A stretch of DNA of 42,745 nucleotides from a virus, in the IMG/VR virus record IMGVR_UViG_3300046837_000232, positions 1 through 42,745 of that record; one strand, written 5' to 3'. The notes beneath the pieces were generated by a model, which saw only the letters and a list, made by a program, of their open reading frames with translations, did not search any database and was not told where the DNA came from. The position numbers and the translations under genes were made by a program. Position 1 is the stretch's first letter. Every line of letters begins with the position of its first letter. Positions 7,087-14,653 of this stretch are shown one piece after another.

Positions 7087-9207
7087 ATGATGACGGATGC
7101 GGATGCTTTGGCAGTGGCCGGCGCTGAGCCGGATTTGGACGCGTTGCAGCAGGAGTATGAATACGCGTGGAACCAGGACCCGGATGCGACGACGCGGATA
7201 GCCAACGCGGAGGACGTGCGTTACACCAGGTGGGCCGGGCAATCCACCGACGGGCTGAAGCACCAGGAGCTTTTGCGCGAGGGCGAGCGGGCGATGCCGT
7301 ATGACCGGGCGCCGGATACGCGGGTGAACCTGGCGGACTCAATCATCCAGGATCTGCTGGACCGCGACTGGATGAGTTTCTGGAATGCGCGGATGAAGAT
7401 CGCCCCGGCGAGCGCCTCGAAGCTGACCCTGGCGCAGAGCGGGGAATTGCGGGCGGTGAACTCGTGGATGATCCACGGCCCGATGCGGGCCAACCTGATC
7501 AACGATGTGGAATTCGCCAGCCAGGTGCGGCACACGATCGGCTGGGTGGTGCTGTATGTGAACTGGCGGCAGAAGCGGCAGATGCGCCTGCAGAAGCTGA
7601 CGCTAGACAGCATACTGCAAATATCGCGCCAGGCGCCGCCGGACAGTTTGCTGGAGAAATTGCCGGGAATGATCAAGGACCCGACGCAAACCGATGAAGT
7701 GGCGGAGTTGTTGCGGGCGTTGTTCCCGAATTTGAAGGCGGGGCGGGCGCGCAAAGTGATCGAGGAGCTGCGCGAAAATGAGGAGGCGGAGTTTCCGACG
7801 CCGGACAAGGGTTACGGCTGCCCGGAGGTGCGGGTGCTGGTGCCGTGGATGGATTTCATCATGCCGATCGAGAGCACGGCCAACCCGGAAGAGGCGCGGG
7901 CGATGTTTCACCGGCAGTTTTTGAGCGAGCACCAGGTGCGGACGCGGGCGGCGGAGGAGGAATGGAGCGAGGACTTCCTCACGGCGATCCTGGGGACCAA
8001 GGGCCTGGCGATGGAGAACGGGACGAGCACGGAGCACGCGGTGGATGAAAATTTTCAACTGATAGAAACGGTGTACGCCTACGCCAAGAGCGTGGATGAC
8101 GATGGCGTGCCCGGGATTTATTGCACGGTGATCAGCCCGCACTTGCGGAGCATCCCGGTGGCGCGGGCGCTTTACGGCCGGCATGAGCTGTGCGACCTGC
8201 CGCACGGGCAATACCCGTTTGTGATCATCCAGAACGAAGTGACGGGGCGCAGGCCTGCCGACTCGCGGGGCGTGCCGGACGTGGTGAGCACGACGCAGAT
8301 GGAAATGAAGCAGCAGCGGGACGCGACGTTTGTGTATTCGCAAATGAGCGTGACCCCGCCGCTGCAGAAACGAGGGACCCAGGCGAGCCGGCTGCCGCCG
8401 GAGCTTGGCCCGATGGGGATCATCAACAACGTGGGGGGCAGCGAGTGGGCCTGGTTCCCGCCGCCGCCGGGCAAGCCGGAGATCGCTTTCAAGCTGCTGG
8501 AGGATGTGCGGCGGGAGAAGGAGGACTATTACGGGGTGGCGCGGGCGGACATGCCGCCGAGCCGCTGGCAGCCGAGGCAGCAGCGGATCGCCAGCCGGTG
8601 GCTGGAAGGGTGGGGGATCGCTTTTTGGCAACTGGCATGTTTGGCCTACCAGAACATGGGCCAGGAGATGACGGAACTTTTGGGCAGGCCTCCATTGCTG
8701 CAGGCCATGGACGTCGCCAGGCAGCGGCTCCTGCTCTGGTTTGATACCCGAGCCATGGATCCGGCGTGGGTGGAGAGCCTGCTCAAGAACATCGGCGAGC
8801 TGGTGTTACCGGCGGATTCGGCCGGGGTGATAGACCGCTCGAAGCTGGTGCAGTTTGCGCTGGCTTACCTGGAGCCGACGCTGGCCGAAGAGCTGACGCT
8901 GGACCAGACGGGCGCCCGGCAGAAGACCTACAAGGACGTGCGCGACGAGATCTCCGCGATCATGGCCGGCAACGAAGGGCTGTATGTGGAGAACGATCCG
9001 GCGGCAAAAATGAAGATGGATTTTGCCAAGCAGATCGTGCTGAGCAACCCGGATTATGTGAAGCAGCTCCACCCGCAAAGCCCGGACCTGAACAAGGACA
9101 AGCGTGGGAAGCTGGACAAATACCTGGCGAACCTGCAGCAGAACGTGGCGCAGCAGGATAACAAGTTGATTGGCCGGCTGGGGGTGAAGCCGGGGACGCC
9201 GACGTAA
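7087..9207 (+). CDS. Portal protein (P22-type)
   Basis: 706 residues, the size of large P22-like portals. Features include an N-terminal helical region with WAGQSTDGLKHQ, a NLADSIIQDLLDRD segment, a central clip/stem part and a long helical C-terminus ending in a coiled, basic-acidic tail (NLQQNVAQQDNKLIGRL). The dodecameric portal occupies one capsid vertex, is the docking site for TerL and later joins the short tail. It is preceded by the terminase region and followed by scaffold and capsid genes, the standard head order. ATG 7087 is used; the adjacent ATG 7090 is equally possible. Confidence 0.88.
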   Translation: MMTDADALAVAGAEPDLDALQQEYEYAWNQDPDATTRIANAEDVRYTRWAGQSTDGLKHQELLREGERAMPYDRAPDTRVNLADSIIQDLLDRDWMSFWNARMKIAPASASKLTLAQSGELRAVNSWMIHGPMRANLINDVEFASQVRHTIGWVVLYVNWRQKRQMRLQKLTLDSILQISRQAPPDSLLEKLPGMIKDPTQTDEVAELLRALFPNLKAGRARKVIEELRENEEAEFPTPDKGYGCPEVRVLVPWMDFIMPIESTANPEEARAMFHRQFLSEHQVRTRAAEEEWSEDFLTAILGTKGLAMENGTSTEHAVDENFQLIETVYAYAKSVDDDGVPGIYCTVISPHLRSIPVARALYGRHELCDLPHGQYPFVIIQNEVTGRRPADSRGVPDVVSTTQMEMKQQRDATFVYSQMSVTPPLQKRGTQASRLPPELGPMGIINNVGGSEWAWFPPPPGKPEIAFKLLEDVRREKEDYYGVARADMPPSRWQPRQQRIASRWLEGWGIAFWQLACLAYQNMGQEMTELLGRPPLLQAMDVARQRLLLWFDTRAMDPAWVESLLKNIGELVLPADSAGVIDRSKLVQFALAYLEPTLAEELTLDQTGARQKTYKDVRDEISAIMAGNEGLYVENDPAAKMKMDFAKQIVLSNPDYVKQLHPQSPDLNKDKRGKLDKYLANLQQNVAQQDNKLIGRLGVKPGTPT

Positions 9208-9209
9208 GC

Positions 9210-9250
9210 AAATGGCAAATGGCAAATGGCAAATGGCAGAGAACGCAAAG
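9210..9250 (+). repeat. Heptamer AAATGGC repeat fused to a nonamer half-copy
   Basis: Four AAATGGC heptamers are followed by GAGAACGCAAAG from the main family. This composite lies between portal stop and the ATG at 9253. Confidence 0.9.
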
Positions 9251-9256
9251 CTATGA
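9212..9256 (+). CDS. Repeat-derived 14-residue bridging mini-ORF
   Basis: ATG 9212 begins inside the heptamer repeat (peptide MANGKWQMAENAKL) and its TGA overlaps the ATG at 9253. It lies 4 nt after the portal stop. Coding value is doubtful; it may couple translation. Confidence 0.3.
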   Translation: MANGKWQMAENAKL

Positions 9257-9450
9257 AAATTTCCCTCACAATCTCCGAGCAGCCCAATGGCAACGTGGAC
9301 ATTCGCTTTGTGCCGATAAGGGCGGGGGTGACGCGCAAAGAGATCCTGGCCTGGCGGGCGTTGAAGAAGATCTTTTCGGAGCACACAAAGGAAATGGCGC
9401 AAGCGTCCGGCGCGGACTTGGCGTTGCTCAGCAACCAGGAAACAAACTGA
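9253..9450 (+). CDS. Small unknown protein
   Basis: 65 residues from ATG 9253; the frame can be extended to 9226 but that adds only repeat-coded residues. The opening MKISLTISEQPNGNVDIRF suggests a small beta strand pair followed by a helix (WRALKKIFSEHTKEMA). No known motif. The next gene begins immediately after its stop. Confidence 0.6.
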   Translation: MKISLTISEQPNGNVDIRFVPIRAGVTRKEILAWRALKKIFSEHTKEMAQASGADLALLSNQETN

Positions 9451-10557
9451 ATGTTGCTGGACCCTTTATTGAGCCATGTGCGGCTGGCTTGTTCTGTGCC
9501 GCATCCGATGGACGGGACCTCGTGGCATCGCGCGTACGGGCCGCTGGGGCGGATGGCGCGGGAAGACCCGAGGCTGACGCTCAAGCGGGCCGAGCCGACC
9601 GATGACGGCAAGGGGTGGAAGCTCAACTGGGATTTTCTCTCGGATTGTCACGCGGTGTTTTTGCAGAGGCCCTGCCACCCGAATCACCTGACGTTTGTGA
9701 AGATCGCCAAGCAGATGGGGGTGAAGGTGTGGATCGAGTGGGACGATGACGTGACCTGCATCCCGCGCAGCAACCCGCATTTCGAGCAGTACGCGAATTT
9801 CACGGAGCTGCCGCGCATGCTGGGACAGCTGGCGTTTTACGCGGACGCGATCACGGTGGCGACGGAGGAGCTGGCCAACCGGGTGAGGGCGTGGATGCGC
9901 GGGTGCAACCTGCGCGGGGAGATCAAGGAGAAGAAGGTTTACGTGGTGCCCAATGCGTGCGTCTCGAAATTTTACGATGAGTTGCCGGTGCAAAAGGTGG
10001 TGAGCTGGCGGGGCAGCGCGACGCATGACGAGGACGTGGGGACGGTGCTGGAGGAGATCGCGAAAATTTCGCATGACCCGGGATTTAAGGATTGGCGCTG
10101 GCATTTTTCCGGCGGGACACCTTACCGGGTGATCGAGCGTGTGAAGCACCTGGAGGAGAGCCCGCCCAGCGGGCCGGTGAGTTTTCCCATGATGCTCTCG
10201 CTGTTCGCGCCCTACGTGCACATTGTGCCGCTGCAGGACAATCCATTCAACCGGTGCAAGAGCAACCTGGCGTGGATCGAGGCGACGTGCGCGGGGGCGG
10301 CGGTGATCGCGCCGGATTGGCCGGAGTGGAATTTGCCGGGGGTGATGACCTACCGCGGGCCGGAACAATTCGGACAGATCCTGCGGGAGTGCCTGGGCAT
10401 GGCGCATCAGAGTTGGGAGAAGGGCCACCGGCATCCGCGTTACCTGCTGAGCCGGGCGTATATCGAGGACAATTTGATGATCGAGCGGGTGAACGGGATC
10501 CGGTGGCAGGTGCTGAACGGGTTGCTGGTGCCGAAGGCATTGAGCATTGAGCATTGA
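9451..10557 (+). CDS. Glycosyltransferase, GT-B (family 4-like)
   Basis: 368 residues with the GT-B outline: FLQRPCHPN and VKVWIEWDDD in the N-terminal half, YADAITVATEELANRV, VYVVPNAC near 168, VSWRGSATHDEDV at the start of the donor domain, and NPFNRCKSNLAWIEATCAGA in the nucleotide-sugar site near 270-290. Such enzymes move sugar from a nucleotide donor to an acceptor. Its place in the head module suggests glycosylation of virion protein or of a host surface polymer; the acceptor is unknown. The final residues (ALSIEH) come from a heptamer repeat. A second, unrelated transferase is at 28589. Confidence 0.82.
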   Translation: MLLDPLLSHVRLACSVPHPMDGTSWHRAYGPLGRMAREDPRLTLKRAEPTDDGKGWKLNWDFLSDCHAVFLQRPCHPNHLTFVKIAKQMGVKVWIEWDDDVTCIPRSNPHFEQYANFTELPRMLGQLAFYADAITVATEELANRVRAWMRGCNLRGEIKEKKVYVVPNACVSKFYDELPVQKVVSWRGSATHDEDVGTVLEEIAKISHDPGFKDWRWHFSGGTPYRVIERVKHLEESPPSGPVSFPMMLSLFAPYVHIVPLQDNPFNRCKSNLAWIEATCAGAAVIAPDWPEWNLPGVMTYRGPEQFGQILRECLGMAHQSWEKGHRHPRYLLSRAYIEDNLMIERVNGIRWQVLNGLLVPKALSIEH

Positions 10558-10582
10558 GCATTGAAAATTTGTGATTTGAAAT
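10538..10582 (+). repeat. Heptamer repeat (GCATTGA then ATTGAAA type)
   Basis: Four GCATTGA-like heptamers followed by AAATTTG/TGATTTG units. It codes for the end of the glycosyltransferase and fills the gap to ATG 10589. Confidence 0.85.
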
Positions 10583-10588
10583 TTTCGG

Positions 10589-10918
10589 ATGAGAGCGTTT
10601 TTTGATTTTTTGAGGCCGGCGAGTTGGCGGACGCGGGCGCCCTCGAGGCCGGAGCGCAATGACGCGGTGCTGGCGCGGCTGGATGACAATGACCCGCTCT
10701 ACCGGGCGTTGATGGACCTGGCGCTGCAACAGTTTGAGAGCGACGCGACGCTGGTGATGGAGTCGCCCAAACAACTGACGGAGCCGGAGCGGCTCTGGCA
10801 CGCGGGCCGGGCCAGCGCGATGGGGGCTTACATGGTGGGGGTGCAGAGGTGGAAGGAAGGGGCGAGGGCGGATGAGGAGGCCAGGAGGAAGCAGAGGCAA
10901 GCGAGAAAATCCGAATGA
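10589..10918 (+). CDS. Unknown structural-region protein
   Basis: 109 residues. A basic N-terminus (RAFFDFLRPASWRTRAPSRP) precedes a helical part (DPLYRALMDLALQQFESDA) and a highly charged C-terminal helix. It ends in an ATGA overlap with the next gene. In related head modules small helical proteins in this place are of unknown function; no specific role is claimed. Confidence 0.6.
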   Translation: MRAFFDFLRPASWRTRAPSRPERNDAVLARLDDNDPLYRALMDLALQQFESDATLVMESPKQLTEPERLWHAGRASAMGAYMVGVQRWKEGARADEEARRKQRQARKSE

Positions 10919-10983
10919 CGAGGGCCGAAATCCGAAAGAAATCCGAGGGCCGAATGCCGAATTCCGAAGAAAATCTGAAAGAC
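10909..10983 (+). repeat. Heptamer repeat (CCGAANN type)
   Basis: About eight CCGAANN-like units with small interruptions (for example CCGAAAT, CCGAGGG, CCGAATG, CCGAATT). They encode the first 20 or so residues of the next protein. Confidence 0.85.
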
Positions 10984-11178
10984 GAAAACACTTTTGGGGT
11001 GGAGTTGAGGGAGGGGTATATCCAGCACGTGAGGTTTGAGGTGGGTGGGGTGGTGATCAACTTGAACCGGGTGGCGGCGCTGGAGTTGGCGGCGTGGATT
11101 GTGGTGGTGGCGGGGGAGACGGATTTTTGGAGGATGCTGGGCCGGGCGCACATGGCTCAACAAACCAACCAAAAGTGA
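10915..11178 (+). CDS. Small unknown protein with repeat-encoded N-terminus
   Basis: 87 residues from ATG 10915 (ATGA overlap). Residues about 2-22 (TRAEIRKKSEGRMPNSEE) are encoded by the heptamer repeat. The rest (VRFEVGGVVINLNRVAALEL, then AAWIVVVAGETDFW) has the same beta-beta-helix plan as the protein at 6881, suggesting a shared fold. No function is known. Confidence 0.6.
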   Translation: MTRAEIRKKSEGRMPNSEENLKDENTFGVELREGYIQHVRFEVGGVVINLNRVAALELAAWIVVVAGETDFWRMLGRAHMAQQTNQK

Positions 11179-11187
11179 GTAAACGCT

Positions 11188-11361
11188 ATGTTTGAATCAA
11201 AAGACACCTTCATTTTAATAATGTGCCTGATCGGCCTGTTTTTCATCACAAACGGGCACATTGCTCTGTGCTTTCACCGTTTGGAAGAGAAATTAAGAAG
11301 CGGTATGGCAGATGGCAAATCGCAGATGGCAAAGGGAGAAAACCCTATCAAACCCTATTAA
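11188..11361 (+). CDS. 57-residue single-span membrane protein
   Basis: ATG 11188, ten bases after the previous stop, begins a short frame ending TAA at 11359-11361. Residues about 7-25 (TFILIMCLIGLFFITNG) form one hydrophobic span; the rest is a basic tail partly encoded by a heptamer repeat. The AT-rich start differs from its neighbours. It could be a small inner-membrane protein of unknown role. Confidence 0.5.
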   Translation: MFESKDTFILIMCLIGLFFITNGHIALCFHRLEEKLRSGMADGKSQMAKGENPIKPY

Positions 11362-11363
11362 AC
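11308..11363 (+). repeat. Heptamer GGCAGAT/GGCAAAT repeat plus decamer pair
   Basis: Four heptamers (GGCAGAT, GGCAAAT, CGCAGAT, GGCAAAG) are followed at 11341 by two AACCCTATYA decamers. They form the gap before the scaffold gene. Confidence 0.8.
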
Positions 11364-11452
11364 TGAACAGAGGGGGTTGACGGGGTTGGGGGCGGGGGCT
11401 CAGGGTGGCATCAGAAAGAAAGCGGAACTTCTCTCTCCGCTCTAAACAAAAG

Positions 11453-12565
11453 ATGCCAAACCAGAACCAGGCCGGACAACCTGCAGCCGCCGCTAATACC
11501 GCGGCTGGAAATCCGCCAGCCTCAGCGCTCTCGAGCGCCGGGGCAATGAGCGCACTCGTGGACGTATTAGCCCCGTCTCTTGAGGACGAGCCGCTTGTCA
11601 TTCCAAACCCCCAAGAGCCCGCGCCGGGAGCTGGCGCGCAGCCCGAGCAGGTAGATCCTCCGCCAGGGGAACCTGCAGCCGGGACTGAAGAGCCCCAACC
11701 TGGCGACGAAATAGACCGAGCCGGTCAGGCCAATGAAGAGCCACCCGGCACAGAGACGGATACTGTAGGGGTCAAGAAACGCATCGCACGGTTGCAGAAC
11801 GAGATCCGGCTGCTCAAGGATGAGCTGCAGGATGCGTCGCGCAATCCACCGAACCAAACGCCAGCCAACACGGGCCTGGAAAGTGTCCAGGACATCGGTG
11901 AGCTGGCGGTGAGGCAGGAACGGGCTGAGACAGGATTGGAGGAAGCGGATTTGCTACTCTCCAAACTGGCGGCGGCGCCGGCCCGGGTGGAGGCTTACCT
12001 GCGCCAGCAAGGGATCGCGCTCAAGGACGAGGCCGGGAACGAGGATTTCTCAACCGAACGCATGGCCGATTTTTTGGCCAATGCCAAGGCGGATTTCCGG
12101 CGGACACTGCGCAACATTCCCAAGCGGGAGGCGTGGCTGAAGCAATACGCGCAGGCGCACGAGCAGGTGGGCAAGCTGATGCCCTGGGTGAATGACCCGG
12201 GCGACGAGCGTTATGCCCAGCTGCAGCAAATGGCGCGGCAGTTTCCCCAGCTCAAGACCCAGCCCAACTGGGAGTATTGGCTGGGGTGCGCGATCCACGG
12301 CAACCTGCAGATCCAGCGCGAGCTGCAAAAGCGCAACGGTGGCAACAATGGCAACGGAGCGGCGCCAGGCAATAATGCCGGCGGCGCACAACCGGCGGCC
12401 ATTCGGCGGCCGGCGGCGTTACCGCTCAACACGAGCGGGGGCGGCGCGGCGCGGCGGGTGCGGCCGGACAAGGCCAAGGTGGATGCGGCGCGAACGGCGG
12501 CGATGAAGACGGGCACCAAGGCGTCTCTAGCGGAGTATTTCGAGAAGGCGGACCTAATTCGGTAG
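11453..12565 (+). CDS. Scaffold-like protein
   Basis: 370 residues from ATG 11453; an in-frame GTG at 11405 would add 16 residues. The N-terminal 130 residues are acidic and rich in Pro, Ala, Glu and Gln (disordered), a coiled coil follows (KKRIARLQNEIRLLKDELQD), then a helical domain with W residues and a basic Gly/Asn/Ala-rich C-terminus ending ASLAEYFEKADLI. A disordered acidic start, coiled coil and basic C-terminus just upstream of the capsid gene is the typical scaffold arrangement. It would guide prohead assembly and then leave the head. Confidence 0.75.
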   Translation: MPNQNQAGQPAAAANTAAGNPPASALSSAGAMSALVDVLAPSLEDEPLVIPNPQEPAPGAGAQPEQVDPPPGEPAAGTEEPQPGDEIDRAGQANEEPPGTETDTVGVKKRIARLQNEIRLLKDELQDASRNPPNQTPANTGLESVQDIGELAVRQERAETGLEEADLLLSKLAAAPARVEAYLRQQGIALKDEAGNEDFSTERMADFLANAKADFRRTLRNIPKREAWLKQYAQAHEQVGKLMPWVNDPGDERYAQLQQMARQFPQLKTQPNWEYWLGCAIHGNLQIQRELQKRNGGNNGNGAAPGNNAGGAQPAAIRRPAALPLNTSGGGAARRVRPDKAKVDAARTAAMKTGTKASLAEYFEKADLIR

Positions 12566-12579
12566 AGAGAAGAGAGTTT

Positions 12580-13704
12580 ATGGCATTAACGACAGAACCA
12601 AATTTAAGGCAGGCAAACAGCTTGTACGCGGACCTCGCTTACGAGGATTTGATGGATGTGCTGGACCGGGTGGAGCCGGCCCAAACGCCGCTTTACACGA
12701 TGGCGGGCAGGGAAATGGAGCTGGGCAACACGGAATTTGCCTGGGAAGTGGATAGCTGGCCCAATGCGGCGGGCGCGGTGGGACCTGGCGACGGTTACGC
12801 GGTGCAGACGGCCGAGGTGCGGGACGTCACCAGCAACCGGCGCAAGATGGGCAACACCGGGCAGGCATTCCGGCGCGTGTTCGGGAGCGGCTGGATCGCC
12901 AACGCGGTGCCGCGGCTGCCCGGATCCGGGCGGGGCAAGATCCTGGCCGAAGGCGCGGCGGACGCGATGGTGCTGCTCAAGCAGGACATCGAGGTGGCCA
13001 TGGCCAGCTTCGACCAGGCCAGCTTTACGGACGTGGGCGGGGCATCGGGCTCGCTGATGGCAGGCATCCGCAACCTGATAGACCCGGCCAACGCCTACAG
13101 CGCTCCGAGCGCGTTCGCGTATGGCAAGCCAACGGACCTGCACAGCGCGCCGGCGGGAGCGATCATCACCGGGACACTGGCGGGGGCATTCAACCTGGCG
13201 GCGCTGCGGACTGCGGCGCAGGCCTTGCGCACGGCGGTGAAGCGCTACAAGGATTACCAGCTGCTGGCGGGGCTGGACCTGAGGGCGGCGGTGACCGGCC
13301 TGGTGGATCCGGTGACGGTATCCGCAACGGGCGGGGCCCTGGCGGCGACGCAAAGCCGGAACTTCACCCAGGCGCTGGCGGACTCGCAACTGGGCATCTC
13401 GATTGACGTGATCCGGACGGATTACGGGCGGTTTATGGTGATTGACACGGACTTCATCGGCAACACGACGACGGCGGCGAACGGGTCGGCGGAGAATGAC
13501 GCAAACCGATCGTTGCGGGTGTATGTGAACAAGCCGAAATACGGGTTGATCATTTCACGGGAAAAACTCTTCAAGCGCTGGGGTGTGCCGTTTGACACGG
13601 ACACACTGCAGAACGACGGCGGCGGCACGAACCGGCAGGTTCGCTGCTACGCGAGCGGGGGGCTCTATAACCCGGTGGGATTTGGTTTCCTGTTGCTGAC
13701 GTAG
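12580..13704 (+). CDS. Major capsid protein (DUF5309 type)
   Basis: 374 residues, preceded by a good ribosome site (AGAGAGAAGAGAG). The opening (LYADLAYEDLMDVLDRVEPA, then TPLYTMAG), the TEFAWEVDSW strand, VTSNRRKMGNTGQAFRRV and the C-terminal LFKRWGVPFDTDTLQNDGG match DUF5309 phage capsid proteins with the HK97 fold. It builds the icosahedral shell. It lies right after the scaffold gene and is followed by a strong terminator, as expected for the most abundant virion protein. Confidence 0.88.
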   Translation: MALTTEPNLRQANSLYADLAYEDLMDVLDRVEPAQTPLYTMAGREMELGNTEFAWEVDSWPNAAGAVGPGDGYAVQTAEVRDVTSNRRKMGNTGQAFRRVFGSGWIANAVPRLPGSGRGKILAEGAADAMVLLKQDIEVAMASFDQASFTDVGGASGSLMAGIRNLIDPANAYSAPSAFAYGKPTDLHSAPAGAIITGTLAGAFNLAALRTAAQALRTAVKRYKDYQLLAGLDLRAAVTGLVDPVTVSATGGALAATQSRNFTQALADSQLGISIDVIRTDYGRFMVIDTDFIGNTTTAANGSAENDANRSLRVYVNKPKYGLIISREKLFKRWGVPFDTDTLQNDGGGTNRQVRCYASGGLYNPVGFGFLLLT

Positions 13705-13750
13705 GATCCCCAACCTACGTCCAGTGAACTACCACGGGAAACTGGACACA

Positions 13751-13797
13751 GCGTGCCGGCCGCGTGAGGGCGGCCGGCGCGCTCCTGGTTTTGGTTT
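13751..13797 (+). terminator. Rho-independent terminator after the capsid gene
   Basis: A 13-bp stem (13751-13763 with 13770-13782, one G-T pair) encloses a 6-nt loop and is followed by a T-rich tract (CCTGGTTTTGGTTTT). It is the only strong intrinsic terminator I found in the late region. Confidence 0.85.
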
Positions 13798-13828
13798 TAG
13801 CCGCTAAAGAACGCAAAGAACGCAAAGA
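13796..13828 (+). repeat. AACGCARAG-family repeat after the terminator
   Basis: A copy beginning TTTTAGCCGCTAAAGAACGC lies directly after the terminator and before the TTG start at 13843. Confidence 0.85.
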
Positions 13829-13842
13829 CTGACTCACCGACC

Positions 13843-14241
13843 TTGAGCAAGCCGATTTACACTTTAGCCGACTATTGCGAGGGCATGGGATTGCCGATCT
13901 CGATGGTGCCGGACGTGATCGAAGTGTTTCAGCAGCGGGAGCTGGCGGAGCACGCGGCGCACGAGACGCGGATGCGGCGCTGCGCGGGCCGGCCGGACAA
14001 CCGGGCGCTGCCTTACCGGGACGAGAGCGGTTACGAATGGGGCCGGGTGGAAGCGCGGATCCCCAAGACGCTGTTCTGGAACCTGGCGACGCGCAAAAAT
14101 TTTGGCTGGGAAGGGCTGCACTCGGAGGAAGGGATCAAGGAGATCCTGAAGGATAACCCGCAATGCCGGGTGGAAACGGTGAGCCTGCGAACGGTGAGCG
14201 GGTGGACGCCGGGCAGGAAGGTCGTGAAGAAGTACGGATGA
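13843..14241 (+). CDS. Unknown structural-region protein
   Basis: 132 residues from a TTG start; an in-frame ATG at about 13885 is the alternative. Helical N-terminal part (YTLADYCEGMGLPISMVPDV), then a mixed domain with NRALPYRDESGYEWGRVEAR and IPKTLFWNLATRKNFGW. The place right after the capsid gene would fit a head-completion protein, but no family is recognised. Its stop overlaps a repeat-derived mini-ORF (14238). Confidence 0.6.
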   Translation: MSKPIYTLADYCEGMGLPISMVPDVIEVFQQRELAEHAAHETRMRRCAGRPDNRALPYRDESGYEWGRVEARIPKTLFWNLATRKNFGWEGLHSEEGIKEILKDNPQCRVETVSLRTVSGWTPGRKVVKKYG

Positions 14242-14282
14242 ATTTTGCCGCGAAAGAACGCAAAGAACGCAAAGGAAACTGA
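14238..14282 (+). CDS. Repeat-derived 14-residue mini-ORF
   Basis: It starts in an ATGA overlap with the stop at 14239-14241, encodes MNFAAKERKERKGN from the repeat and ends 6 nt before the next ATG. It may be a translational bridge rather than a functional product. Confidence 0.35.
   Translation: MNFAAKERKERKGN
14243..14275 (+). repeat. AACGCARAG-family repeat at a junction
   Basis: TTTTGCCGCGAAAGAACGCA followed by another nonamer; fills the gap to ATG 14289. Confidence 0.9.
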
Positions 14283-14288
14283 TTTTTT

Positions 14289-14648
14289 ATGCACTCAATT
14301 TCATTGGCAGCGGACGAGCACTATAAGAGCAGCGATGCGAACGGGAACCCGACGTTTGAGGCGAGCAAGCAGGTGATCGCCGCGAAGCGGCGCCTGGTCA
14401 ATTTCTATTGCTTCAACAATTCGGGCGCGCCGGTGTACCTGAAGCTGCAGGACAGCGCCAACGCTGGGACGGACAAAGGGCCATGCACGGTTTATCCGAT
14501 CACGGCGAACAATTTTTTGAGCGGGTCAGTGCACGGCGGGGACCGGATGGAGAATGGGATTTACATGGCGCTGTTCACCGACGCGGCCTGCACGATCGCG
14601 GCGGGTGCGGTGGGCCATTTCAAGGTGGATTGGACCGCTTACCTCTGA
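14289..14648 (+). CDS. Putative small virion/decoration protein
   Basis: 119 residues, beta-rich. It has a middle segment (LVNFYCFNNSGAPVYLKLQD) and a C-terminus (GIYMALFTDAACTIAAGA) resembling small phage structural proteins with a jelly-roll or Ig-like look. It sits between capsid and fibre genes. Head decoration or fibre attachment is possible; neither is shown by the sequence. Confidence 0.6.
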   Translation: MHSISLAADEHYKSSDANGNPTFEASKQVIAAKRRLVNFYCFNNSGAPVYLKLQDSANAGTDKGPCTVYPITANNFLSGSVHGGDRMENGIYMALFTDAACTIAAGAVGHFKVDWTAYL

Positions 14649-14653
14649 TTTTG

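Noticed and set aside
7603-8631. 342-residue minus-strand ORF opposite the portal
   Set aside because: Low-complexity Arg/His/Pro composition typical of antisense frames; the portal frame is well supported.
9210-9250. Short tandem repeats as a CRISPR array
   Set aside because: Units are 7-9 bases with no spacers of uniform length and no cas genes; they are simple tandem arrays.
13705-13842. tRNA or small RNA gene in the largest gap
   Set aside because: The gap is explained by the terminator stem and one repeat; no cloverleaf is seen.
14408-14653. 82-residue upstream extension of the fibre frame
   Set aside because: Overlaps the preceding gene out of frame; ATG 14654 starts directly at a good signal peptide.
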